Source: Hypsibius dujardini (Eukaryota; Tardigrada; Eutardigrada; Parachela; Hypsibiidae). Taken from it: a stretch of 34,340 nucleotides of DNA. A program made the translations under genes and the position numbers. Every line of letters begins with the position of its first letter. Position 1 is the stretch's first letter. Below are positions 8,373-17,899 of the stretch, piece by piece. Under the pieces are notes generated by a model. The model was not told the origin of the DNA, did no database searches, and saw only the letters and a program-made list of their open reading frames with translations. The stretch lies in contig LRSR01001505.1 in assembly GCA_001579985.1 (NCBI GenBank), positions 1 to 34,340 of the forward strand, read 5' to 3'.

Positions 8373-11300
8373 TCTGACTAAATTTCGGGGCTGATTTGGT
8401 TCAACTGTATCAGTACACACAATACCAAAAGAGCAACGAGGACCGAGCGGACAATTTAGAGTCTGTTTACTTCGCTTCCAGTTAAATAGTACTTTTGCCT
8501 GAAAATAGTGCGCAATTGAGTCGCTTCGATTTGGAGCATTGTCCTAAATTCAAGCATTGGTAATCTGGAAGTAAACTAGTCTGTGCGATAAAGATGTGTA
8601 TGGCCAGTTGATCGCAGGCGCAGTCGGTTCTGCCCGTATCGGTATTGTACTCCATGGAGTTATGGTGCAGATGATGCATCCATCACATGCAACGTAGATA
8701 CCTGCGAAGGTAAACACGGTTCCGTCCGTATCTTCTCTGCGTCCCGTGCGGTGGCTTTGATGCACCGAAAACACTGAAAACAACCTGCTGTTGATCGCGA
8801 ACTTTTTGCACTTATGTCCGTTTTTGGAAAACATTGTTGTGCGCCTGCCGCAAATTTCGTCAGTTCCGGCAGTTTAGCCTCACCCACCTCAAAAAAAGGT
8901 GCGCGACCTTTGGACACGAGTGACGAGAGGCCACTGGTTCGCTGGTGAGTTGAGTTGATATCTCTACGGGTGTCGTAACTTCAATGCTTCAATGAGGCGT
9001 GACTACAGTGAGTGGGGAGAATATTTTCTTGAACGGAGATTCCTCGATATATACTGTGCATCAAATGGTACCAATTTGACCACACAATTCAGGGAGGAAG
9101 CACTGGCGTAGAAAGCTTTACGATTGTGAATAGAAAGAGCCAATCTTGTTCAATCTTGTGAACGTTCTTTTGCCAAAAAGCAGAAACAAGAATTACCGAG
9201 TACAGACGTAAAAGTAGGACGATTGCAAAAAGAATAACAAATATTGCGGTAGAGTAATAATGAATTGCGCATGGGCACCACAAAGGACTAGGTCCGTTCT
9301 GCAGTTCAGTTAGTTCTTGGCAGTTACTTCTCGGCTTTCCATGTCAGCACATCTAATTCAAACATAATGTTAATGAAGCTTGCTTCAAACTTCCTTCAAA
9401 ATCAAAAATTGGGCCAGCTCTTTGTTCTCAATTTTTTACTTTATGTTGGCACTTTTCTCGTACCACCCGCTGTAGTACGAATGCGAACGAAGAGGCGATG
9501 AAACGTGGAAGTTTTCACAATATTATGTTACTGTCGGTAAATGAAAAAAATTCGAACTTTGAGTTAACATTGAAGGGTTGACAGAAAGATAATTTCTGTA
9601 TTTGATACAACCTCAGAGACGGACATTAGTACACTCCTCCTAATGAGTTATGTCGCTTGGTTTGTTAAAACAAGATTGAAGTAGATGATGATAAACCACG
9701 GATACAAAAGGATAACGGGATGACTGCTGATCTAAATAAAAAGTGCAAGCTTGCACATGGGTGGAAGAGATGCAAGAGACGCGAGCGGGGCAGCGGACAC
9801 AGGTCATTTGAGGGATAGTCAGTCAGCCGTTGCAAAAGCTACATTGTAAAAGTGTGTTTACTGAGTAACTCCCGCGCGCTGCCGTGTTCCTGGATTTTAA
9901 AATTAAACTTCTACAATTCGAGCCTCTCTGTCTACCAGCATCACAATTTTGCGGGCGAAGCTGGCCTATCTGGCTGTCTTAAAAGGTATTCGATTATCCT
10001 ATCCCCAATGAAAATATTTACTCATGAGGTACAGCGCGAGGTGCATCGGCAAGTCGTTTTTGGCGAGTAAATTTACCCGCGCAAATGAACCTCTTATTTT
10101 TCCAAAATTTACTCTCGCGGTGTAAAAATGCCCTCCAGGCGGCAAATTTGCTCAAGCGGGGCAAAAATACTCCTTTCTCAAATAAAATTTTATTTGCTGT
10201 AAATAAACACATAATTCGGTGTGAAATTCCAAAAAAGCATGTATAGAAAATAGTTAAGGTAAAGAAGAACCGGAAATCCTTTCGGCATAGAGAGTTCCTA
10301 TTATTCAGGCCGACCGTTAAAACAGCGAAGTTCAGGCAAATCAACTTGATCGATTCATTGATTGGCTCCAACTACAACAGTCAGCACCAACGCTCCACCA
10401 AAATAACTGCTGCTGCCCTAGTTTGCTTTTGAAACTCCTATCTTTAGTTACACCCTATACATTTTCGCCCTAATCTATTAAATATAAACCCCTACAGCGG
10501 CAGTGATCAAAGTGGAACGCAAGTACAAACCGAAGTACGAGACAGACAATCAATGAATCAATCAACTTGATCTACATGGAATTCGCAACTCCAATGGTCG
10601 GCTAAATAAATTGAAAACAGCAACCACACCAGAAAGAATACCCTAAAACTCCAAGTTTTCAAAAGCTCCATCCAAATCGGCATGCAATATTTGTGACAAA
10701 AACAAGATTGTATGGTAGAAGGAGATCAAAATAGCGGAAGTAAAAGCAACGGCAACGCTCCAAATTCCGTAAAATATTCCACGCCGGGGTTTCCACCAAT
10801 AAGCTTCCCCACTTCACAGAAGATAACAATGGAATGAAATTTGAAAATAAATATCATGCATGACAGAAATTAGTTTCAGTGGAAATTAATTTTTATCTGA
10901 GAAATGAAACAAGAAAATGCCAGGAGATAAGCAAAAAAGTGAAAGGCAACAGCTGCGTTTGTTGCGCATGCGCAATCAATCAATCAATAATGCTGCGCAT
11001 TGATGGTGAAACTCCAACATTGAGTTGCGATTTCCCGCTTACTAAATTGATGGTTAATGAATCCAATTACGGTAGAATTTAATTTAAAATTTCGAATTTA
11101 ATGAGGACGATTAAATATTTAGTCCATTATAAAATATTTTTGTCCTGGAGGGCTTTAAGCGGACTTTTTTTGTACTCCGCTTTGCAACAAAAGTAGTTTT
11201 TTTACCTTAGCGGAGTAAAATTTACACTTGCACGAGCAACAATTTACACCTTCATTTGTACGCCGCGTATAAAGAGAGGGCATCAGTCTGAAATTATTAT

Positions 11301-11536
11301 TAGGGTGTTCGAAAATTTCGAATTCAATATAGGGGAGGTGCGTCTTACATGGTTGACTGCGAAATTTGTTCAACATACCATATAGAAGGAATATTTACAT
11401 TAAGTTTCGCCCCCCTATGTTATATGTATAGGACGAAATCGGTGCAGAAGGAAAATTCAATATAGACGAGGTATTTCATGTAAACGAGGTTTACATTAGA
11501 CGAGTTTTACTGTACTTACAAAACGTTATTCCTTTA
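8373..11536. other. 3.1-kb stretch without a recognisable gene
   Basis: Short frames only. Minus-strand frames at 8550-8917 and 10018-10371 have no domain or splice support. 11440-11520 resembles the end of a pogo/Tigger-like element (repeated tagacgagg / taaacgagg words ending acgagttttactgta), with no partner end found. Several ATTGATTGA-type motifs occur (10340-10370, 10548-10572, 10975-10990). Confidence 0.4.
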
Positions 11537-11733
11537 CAGTGGCGCGCCGAGGGGGGGGGTGTTTTGTTGATCTACAACCCCCCTCGAAAGTCAAAAATGT
11601 GCCCTAAGGGTCCCTAAGAGGAAAACACCATGATTGAGAATTGTCATGCAATACTCCTTCCTAACGTTCTATCGGAAATATTTCGCATACAATAAGAAAC
11701 GCCCCCCTTAGACTAAAGCTCGGCGCTCCACTG
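11537..11733. mobile_element. hAT-like MITE, 197 bp
   Basis: The ends are CAGTGGCGCGCCGAG and CTCGGCGCTCCACTG, imperfect inverted repeats of the CAG(T/G)GGCG type seen in hAT elements, with a G-run just inside one end (gaggggggggg) and a C-run inside the other (gccccccc). The flanking 8-mers do not match, so the target duplication has decayed or the right flank was replaced by repeat A, which begins four bases later. Confidence 0.55.
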
Positions 11734-11736
11734 GAT

Positions 11737-12547
11737 GTCAGACAGACAGGCAGGTTTACACATCTGAATACTGTGCAGGCCTGAAAGTGTCACCTTTTCT
11801 TGACCAACGACGATCCGAAATACGAGCCACACGTAATAACTATCAGAGTCCGCTTCCTTAATTAAAAAGTACAGGCGTGTTCCAAATTCTCTAATGACCT
11901 AAACAGAGTCTGCACTATGAACGCAGAAGAAGCATCAGTTTAACAACGACGGCATGTAGCGAAACGAAGTAGCATATGAGATACCGTAGTCAAAGCAGAG
12001 AAGAAAGAGGTTGCGAGTGAGAAGGGAATCAGCGCATCTTGAACTTCTGATTTGAAGGCAGCTTGCCGTGCTCTCCCACGAAATCCACCGTGATGTCAAA
12101 GTCCAGGTCGCGCTAGAGCAGCAAAGACAAGAAAGAGACTGAAGACTCATACACTGCCGTTCGTTCGATATCATTCAGTAAAGTAAACCCGGCCAATAAT
12201 TTACTGTATTTCGCTATGTGTGCGTACTGTATTTTCGCATTAGACAGGGACAACGTACGAGCTGTGGAACGTTTAATCGGCCAGGCGGCGCTTGTGCTGT
12301 GTATACGGTGCACACAGCCGTGCACACACGTTCCACTCCAGTACGGCTGTCCCTGTCTAACGCGAAAATACAGTAAAAAATAATCAGAATCTCACTTGGC
12401 AGACACTAACAAACACTAAGTCGAACTGAAGACCCGAAAGAATTATCCCGGCGAAGCTTTTCTCCGCCAAAATGTGCTTCCCCCTTGAACTGCAATGGTC
12501 GAACCTGGGTTGTTAAACAGAACCTTCGTCTCAGAACTGTAGATGAG
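11737..12547 (-). repeat. Dispersed repeat A, copy 2 (contiguous)
   Basis: Holds both halves of copy 1 (2331-2621 and 4202-4552) joined end to end, with one later insert at 12202-12378. On the minus strand it reads TVLRRRFC...QVRPLQFKGEAHFGG and, after a ctgctctag acceptor, RDLDFDITVDFVGEHGKL with no internal stop, unlike copy 1. It abuts an FMN-reductase exon shard at 12548. The type of element is unknown. The CAGA-rich end and the fixed other end could suit a retroelement or a Helitron-like element, but neither is shown. Confidence 0.8.
12202..12375. mobile_element. Foldback MITE, TTAGACAGGGACA family, copy 1
   Basis: Inverted ends TACTGTATTTTCGCATTAGA (12225) and its partner ending cgcgaaaatacagta (12375); a stray extra end tactgtatttcgc lies at 12202. 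Copy 1 of repeat A near 4378 lacks it (empty site ccaataaattaatataataa). The core carries gtggaacgtttaatcggcca and cacacgttccactcc blocks shared with all copies. Confidence 0.85.
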
Positions 12548-12640
12548 GTTTCGCTTACCGAATACAGTGAGGAACACGTTATGCTTGGCCAACAAATCCA
12601 CTCGGTCGGCACCTTGGTTACGGGTTTTTGTTGGTAAGAC
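12548..12640 (-). pseudogene. Shard of FMN reductase exon 1
   Basis: On the minus strand it reads NQGADRVDLLAKHNVFLTVFG followed by gtaagcgaaacct, which matches the end of exon 1 plus donor of the gene at 16336-16471 (NRNADRVKNYL...LAKYNVSVTVF, gtaagcgaaacct). About five codons are deleted between ADRV and LAK, and the N-terminal half is lost. No other exons follow, so it is a dead fragment. Confidence 0.7.
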
Positions 12641-12717
12641 TTGATCCCTGGTTCTTTCTGACAGGTCCACGTTGACCTTGAAGTTCGAGTGTATGTAACA
12701 AAAAACTCGAGGAAACT

Positions 12718-12861
12718 TCAGTGCAACGCACCGCTTACGTATCGGAATATTTGCCACGAACTCCGGTTGGTCTTCCCGTCAGCCAAATCATCCGCATAAT
12801 CGCTGCGGCGCTGAAGGGTGGGTAGTGCAACTTCCCTCTCCTCATCAGAATACACACTCAT
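12718..12861 (-). CDS. Possible 47-aa ORF, unknown
   Basis: The minus-strand frame starts MSVYSDEEREVALPTLQRRS and ends at TGA. The first 35 codons are acidic/basic and look coding. It may be the 5' exon of a lost gene, or part of the same repeat. No homology recognised and no downstream exon identified. Confidence 0.25.
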   Translation of the reverse strand: MSVYSDEEREVALPTLQRRSDYADDLADGKTNRSSWQIFRYVSGALH

Positions 12862-13098
12862 GGCGACCTGCGAGTTTTCGCAACCATTGAAGCTGAGGTA
12901 AGTGAAACTGAGGTGAACAAGCTGAACTTAACCTGAACCTAATAGAAGTGTAACTTCCAGAGTCTATCCCAGTTTTGTGTTGAAAGTATAAACGGTATGA
13001 ACAAAACTATACCCTTGTACCTCACTACACCCTTGTACTTCAACATGGTGCTTCAAACTGATCTTACTTGAATAAGGACTATTTATATCGCGAATAGC

Positions 13099-13220
13099 TT
13101 ATTTGAACCACTTTTTATTGTTTTACGGCAAATCCTTGTAACCGAGATTAGTGTCGTCGAAAAGCCTATTTGGACCACTTTTTGTTGTTGTAAGGCAAGC
13201 CCTTGTAACCGAGATTGGTG
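13099..13220 (-). repeat. Tandem duplication of the FMN reductase 3' end
   Basis: 13101-13155 is a diverged copy of 13164-13220: ccactttttattgttttacg against ccactttttgttgttgtaag, then ccttgtaaccgagatt(a/g)gtgtcgtcga in both. The outer copy repeats the last 18 or so codons of exon 4 beyond the true stop. Confidence 0.8.
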
Positions 13221-14265
13221 TCGTCGAAGCAGTCGGTGCAGCGCAGTCCGTGTGCAGCCTTCTCGTTTTTGATTGCTTCAGCGAACCAGATGAGTTGGTC
13301 AATTGTCGCCTCAGCCGACTTGTCGATGGACTTATCGATCGTGGTCCCGTTCAGGGCTACTCTTTCCTCCACAAAGGGAATAGCTGAAAACGAAAAACCC
13401 CTTAAGTAAATAATTTCATCAGGTGTGACAGAATGGTAGACATATTTTAAGGTTTACCGGTAATTCCTGGAACTTGAATCAAACCGAGGTCTGAGAGGTA
13501 CGACCGCAATTGCATTGCAGCCCTGATCCCACCGAATCGACCTAAAAATCACAATACAACGACAACTAAATATAATATATATATAGTTTTATAAAAAATA
13601 TTAATTAACAATAAAATTATTATTATTATAGTAATTATTACGAAATATAAAATATATAGTTTTATAATTTATATGATTAATAATAAATTTAATAGTTTAA
13701 TAGTAATTATTACGAAATATAAAATTTATTGTTTCATAATATATATAATTAATAATAATTATTATTATTACGAAATTTAAAATGTGTTAGCCGTAGATGG
13801 ACGTTACCTTTGGAGTAGCTGAAAATCGCTCCGGGACGGAAGACATACGCATTGGGCGGGAATTGGTTCATCACATTCAGCAGACCGGGAGCGATAGAAC
13901 CATGATATTCCGCCGTGACGACGACGAATCCATCCGCGGCCTTAATTTTTGTTTGCAGATCCAGCAGGGATTGAGGGATGGTCTCTGCGGATTTGTTGTA
14001 GTACTGGATGGGCTTGATCACTTCGTCCAGATGGAGCTCCAGCGGATCTACTCAGCGGATCGAATTTTCGGATCGCATCAACAGGACGAAACAAGAATCG
14101 GAACTTGAAAAAAATGCGCTTAATCTTACCAAACACAGTGACGGTGATGTTACGGGCTTCCAATGCCGGCTGGATGAATTTGAGGACCCGATCGGCATTC
14201 CTCGGCTGACGGACAGTGCCCAGGAATAGAATGATGTTTAAGCCTGCTGAAATTAAAGGGGCCAT
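13166..14265 (-). CDS. NADPH-dependent FMN reductase-like protein, gene 1 (225 aa)
   Basis: Model: complement of 13166..13383, 13458..13541, 13808..14047 and 14130..14265, all GT-AG, phases 1/1/1, 226 codons with stop. The start MAPLISAGLNIILFLGTV is chosen because the neighbouring paralogue has the same length and start. Motifs of the flavodoxin-like FMN_red fold: GTVRQPRNADRV (FMN phosphate loop, residues about 16-27), VVVTAEYHGSIAPGLLNVMN (mid-protein substrate/flavin loop) and FSYSKGRFGGIRAAMQLR, the family's typical GxFGG-type segment. Such enzymes are soluble and pass electrons from NAD(P)H to FMN or quinones. The C-terminal 40 residues (to NNKKWSK) are less typical. Gene 2 lies 0.8 kb upstream on the same strand with the first intron at the same place and phase, so this is a tandem duplicate. 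Family sure; substrate unknown. Confidence 0.9.
13560..13790. repeat. AT-rich degenerate tandem repeat in intron 2 of gene 1
   Basis: Nearly pure A/T. Words such as taattattacgaaatataaa recur at 13632, 13703 and 13757 (with small changes), giving a diverged period near 60-75 bases. Confidence 0.65.
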
Positions 14266-14449
14266 TTTTTAACGGAGAGAACCGAATTTCTCACCGGAAT
14301 ACTTTAGCCGTAAAAAGTGTTTGAAAATCAGATTCTGTCTGAGTCAATGAATGTCGACCGGCGTTTCGGTCGCAATCAGATGCCAGGGAGAGAAGGAGAT
14401 ATGGTTTGAAAAACGAACTTTGGATGGTGAGACCGTATCTTCGAAAATC

Positions 14450-14807
14450 GTATTTTCACGTTAGACAGGGACAGTTGTAGTGGAGTGGAACGTGTGTGCG
14501 CGGCTGTGTGCACCGTACACACAGCACAAGCGCCGCGTGGCCGATTAAACGTTCCACACCTCGTAAGCTGTCCTGTCTAACGCGAACATACAGTACTGTA
14601 CGTTCGCGTTAGACAGGGACAGTTGTAGTGGAGTGGAGCGTGTGTGCACGGCCGTGTTCCACAGCTCGTACGCAGTCCCTGTCTAATGCGAAAATACAGT
14701 ACTGTATATTCGCGTTAGACAGGGACAGTTGTAGTGGAGTGGAACGGGTGTGCACGGCCGTGTTCCACAGCTCGTACGCTGTCCCTGTCTAATGCGAACA
14801 TACAGTA
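14450..14807. mobile_element. Head-to-tail cluster of three TTAGACAGGGACA MITEs
   Basis: Copies lie at 14450-14595, 14594-14701 and 14700-14807. Each starts with a cgcgttagacagggacag-type end and finishes gtccctgtctaa(c/t)gcga. Neighbours share the palindromic junction tacagtactgta. The first is full length (about 145 bp); the other two share the same internal deletion (about 107 bp). The cluster fills the gap between the two FMN reductase genes. Confidence 0.9.
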
Positions 14808-15074
14808 CCGTAGACGATTCTCGCGGTGAAAAGAAGCACTGCCTAGTCTTATGGGCCCATCGCGGAATATGCGAAGGAAAGACCTCAAATTCACGTGAAA
14901 TTCATCCACATTTTTTTTTACTGTAATATTTCGGTGTCAGAATTCTGAGAGCCATGAGCGTATATTATTTGATCCTGTTCTTCTGATGTTCATTTGGCAT
15001 TGAATACCGAAATTCTCTCAAACATAAGCTAAACAATGTTTTTTATTATAACGTGTAATCCAGTCAAGATACGA
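14808..15074. other. Spacer between FMN reductase genes
   Basis: No reading frame or repeat recognised. Confidence 0.4.
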
Positions 15075-15190
15075 AAACCCGAACGAATTATCCCGACGAC
15101 AGTTTATCTCCGCCAAAATGTGCTTTCCCCTTGTACTGCAGTGGTCGGACCTGGGATGTAAAACAGAACCTTCGTCTCAGAACTGTAGAT
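15075..15190 (-). repeat. Dispersed repeat A, copy 3 (partial)
   Basis: Matches the end of copies 1 and 2: attatcccgacgacagttta, cgccaaaatgtgctttcccc, ending ctcagaactgtagatg. Its minus-strand reading TVLRRRFCFTSQVRPLQYKG is in frame with the last exon of FMN reductase gene 2. Confidence 0.85.
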
Positions 15191-16250
15191 GAGCTGATAA
15201 TGGGAATACCGGCGTTTAAATGAAGTATTGAACTTTTCACCTGAGCGTGAGTTTTGATGGCTCTCGCAAACCAGACGAGCTCTCCCAACAAAGCATCGGT
15301 GGATTCGAGGACCAACTTGTTCGTCGTCTTTCCCTCCTTCGTAATGGCTTCCTCGACCTTCGGGATGGCCAGCACGCTGGGGATGTGAACGAGGCTTAGC
15401 TCACTCAACCAAGTCCGAAGATGAGTCGCAGCTCTACAACATAAAATAGTAATGGTAAAAGTAATGTAACAATGAGTAAGTAAGTAATAAGTAATGTAGT
15501 AATAAGTAATGTAGTAATAAGTAATGTAGTAGTAATGCTTAATATAATAAAGTAGTAATGATAAAATTAATGTAGTAATGAGTAAGTAAGCAAGTAATAA
15601 GTAAGTAATGTAGTAATAAGTAATGTAGTAGTAATGCTTAATATAATAAAGTAGTAATGATAAAGTAATACAAAGTATTAATATAATATAGTAGTAATGA
15701 TAAAATTAACACAAAGTACTAATATAATAAGTGGCACTGATAAAAAGCTATGAGCAATAATAAGATAATAAGGTAATGTAAAAGAAAAGAAAATGTTTAA
15801 AAACTTATTAATATTCTAAATAAACTTGCCTTATACCGCCAAATCTGCCTTTCGAATAGGACACGATAGCAGCAGGCCGAAATGCGTACGAAGCCGGTGG
15901 GAACTGCAGTTTAAGTGATTAGCAGGTAAATTAAAAACCACAAAGTACGTGAAATATTATAAGTGATTCCCACCTGGTCCATCATAGTTGTCAACGACGG
16001 AGGGATAGCACTGTGGTACTCTGTGGATTAATAAGCAAATATTTCAGCGATATTAAATTCTGATTGGCTTCTTATTCATATAACTTGAAGCGGGGCGTAC
16101 CGGGAGTAACAACGATATGGCCATCTGCCTTCCTTATGACATCACTCAGGTTGCGCAGTCGCTCTGGAGCATCTTCAGGCTTCTCGTAATAATGCAGCGG
16201 CTGGATGACCTTGGTGTAGTTCAACTCCTTCGGGTCTATAATTACAAAAT

Positions 16251-16281
<31 letters not shown>

Positions 16282-16471
16282 TAATAAAAATTTCAGACGA
16301 ATTCATCATAGCTTCTTCTTACAGGTTTCGCTTACCGAATACAGTGACGGACACGTTATACTTGGCCAACGAGTTGACAAGGTAGTTCTTCACCCGGTCG
16401 GCATTGCGGTTCTCCCGCACCGAGCCCAGGAAGAGGATAAAGTGAAGTCCAGCCGCAGCGAGAGGAGCCAT
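15088..16471 (-). CDS. NADPH-dependent FMN reductase-like protein, gene 2, repeat-derived C-terminus (245 aa as modelled)
   Basis: Model: complement of 15088..15433, 15830..15903, 15974..16020, 16101..16235 and 16336..16471; 246 codons with stop. The intron after 15830 uses GC-AG (AG|GCAAGT); the others are GT-AG. The product has GSVRENRNADRV (FMN phosphate loop), HIVVTPEYHSAIPPSL and VSYSKGRFGGIRAA, the same signatures as gene 1, so it is predicted to be a flavodoxin-fold NAD(P)H:FMN/quinone reductase. Exon 2 of gene 1 is here cut by two further introns, whereas the intron between gene 1 exons 3 and 4 is absent. The last about 34 residues (from STVLRRRF) are encoded by repeat A, which also gives the stop. 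A CAG|GTGAAAAG donor at 15241/15240 could instead splice this tail out to an exon I could not find. Core certain, end uncertain. Confidence 0.85.
15450..15790. repeat. Degenerate TAATGTAG/TAATAAG microsatellite in intron 4 of gene 2
   Basis: Words such as taagtaatgtagtaataagt repeat irregularly, and a longer block (agtagtaatgcttaatataa) occurs at about 15528 and 15628, showing a local duplication of about 100 bp. Confidence 0.8.
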
Positions 16472-17094
16472 GTTGTGTGCAAATTTCGGAATAATTGCGC
16501 CTGAAATTTCGCTGCAGAGCTCGACTCACCACGGAAGGTGTGCACGGTGCTTGCGGGGTCGCCGTTGACTACGGGGACATCTAACCCTCTTTCCCGTTGT
16601 CTCTACATTTTTTTTCAGCCGTACAACTGCGATCCACTGATAAGACCAATCAAGCTGGTAAATCGCGTCTCACGGAACGAGAGTTTCCGGTAATCTTTAG
16701 ACACGTTCGCCCTGATATTTCCACACACAACCGGTACACCTATCCTGCCTAAAGTGAACCACTGGAATGACGAAATGGCCTAAAAACCGCGTTTCGACGT
16801 TTTTTTTCCGCAGAATTTGAAGTATCGCCGATAGAGGGAGGCAGAGTGGCCGGAACCGAATTTCGCTCTCCAGAAAAAAATTACATCTGACTGGACAAAC
16901 TGTTTGAGGACTACATGTCTGGGGACAAATTGTCGGGCGAAACCAAAATGACAAGATGTCTGAAAGAAAATGTTGCGAGAGACGAGATGTCGGAGGTACT
17001 TTCTGTCTCGTTTCTGTCTGTCTGTCTGTCTCGTGTCACGAACCATGCTTCCTTCTCGTTTTGCATTTAAAAATGGCCCATTTTTAGTGAAGTT
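16472..17094. other. Upstream flank of FMN reductase gene 2, no gene seen
   Basis: A short run of CTGT occurs at 17010-17030. Overlapping minus-strand frames at 16697-17100 have no support. The promoter of gene 2 must lie in its lower part; no TATA box is obvious. Confidence 0.4.
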
Positions 17095-17412
17095 GCACAC
17101 GTGGCAAAAATCTCAGGCCGACCGAATTAAAGCCAACTTTTTACCGGCGCCCAGCAAAATTGGGTGGTCGGAGTTTGAACCAAGTTTAGCCAAAACGTGC
17201 AGCTGTTACCCACGTCGCTTGATTCATTGATTTAATATCAGATTGCAAAAATAATTCAAACCCAATCAATCGATCAACTGCGTGGTCATTTGTTGTCGAA
17301 AACAGCTGCACGCATTAGCTAAACTGGCTCAAACCCCGACCACCCCATTGTGCTGGGCGCCGGTAAAAAGTTGGCTTTAACTCGGTTGGCCTGAGGTTTT
17401 TGCCACATGTGC
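17095..17412. mobile_element. Foldback MITE, CACRYGTGGCAAAAA family, long member
   Basis: Arms: gcacacgtggcaaaaatctc at the left, and the reverse of gcacatgtggcaaaaacctc at the right. Homology continues inward for over 100 bp (aagccaactttttaccggcg, cccagca, ccaagtttagc against its inverted partner). Related short copies lie at 18440-18560 and 33302-33424. Confidence 0.85.
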
Positions 17413-17456
17413 ACATATGTAACGTTCTCATTTACGGTTGAAAGCGTATGAATTGA

Positions 17457-17599
17457 GTTTTCGCGTTAGACAGGGACAGCGTACGAGCTATGGAACGTTT
17501 AATCGGCCACGCGCCGCTTGTGCTGTATGTACGGTGCACACAGCCGTGCACACGTTCCACTCCAGCACAACTGTCCCTGTCTAACGCGAGAATATAGTA
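17457..17599. mobile_element. TTAGACAGGGACA MITE, further copy
   Basis: Starts ttttcgcgttagacagggac, ends cctgtctaacgcgagaatat; carries the same gtttaatcggccacgc core as 12225-12375 and 14450-14595. The left end has lost the TACTGTA tip. Confidence 0.85.
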
Positions 17600-17899
17600 C
17601 TGCACCTGTGGGTAAAAGCGTTATTTAAAAATGAATCAGCAATTTTATAAGTAGCAATCATCAAGGTTAAACGACGCAGAAAAAGCACGAATTCTTGCTT
17701 CAGTTGGCGCTCATGAAAATTCGCAGCATAACCCAGCTCCCTGTTAAGCAGTTTGTTAAGATGCATGAAGACGCGGGATTTAGCACATTATTCACTGGAT
17801 CGTCAGATGAGTCTGTGAGGATAAAAAATCCATTTAGAGAAATAAGTCGTTAATGCAAACGCAAATAAAGGAACACGAAGTTTCGTCTGAGAGACCGAC
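17600..17899. other. 3' flank of the ligand-gated channel gene
   Basis: No gene seen. Should hold the 3' UTR of the minus-strand channel gene. Confidence 0.4.

Noticed and set aside
11466-11516. Pogo/Tigger-type transposon
   Set aside because: Only one end-like segment with tagacgagg words; no inverted partner or transposase found, so not called as an element.
16697-17100. Overlapping minus-strand ORFs before FMN reductase gene 2
   Set aside because: No domain, mutually overlapping in two frames, and built on short GACA-like words.
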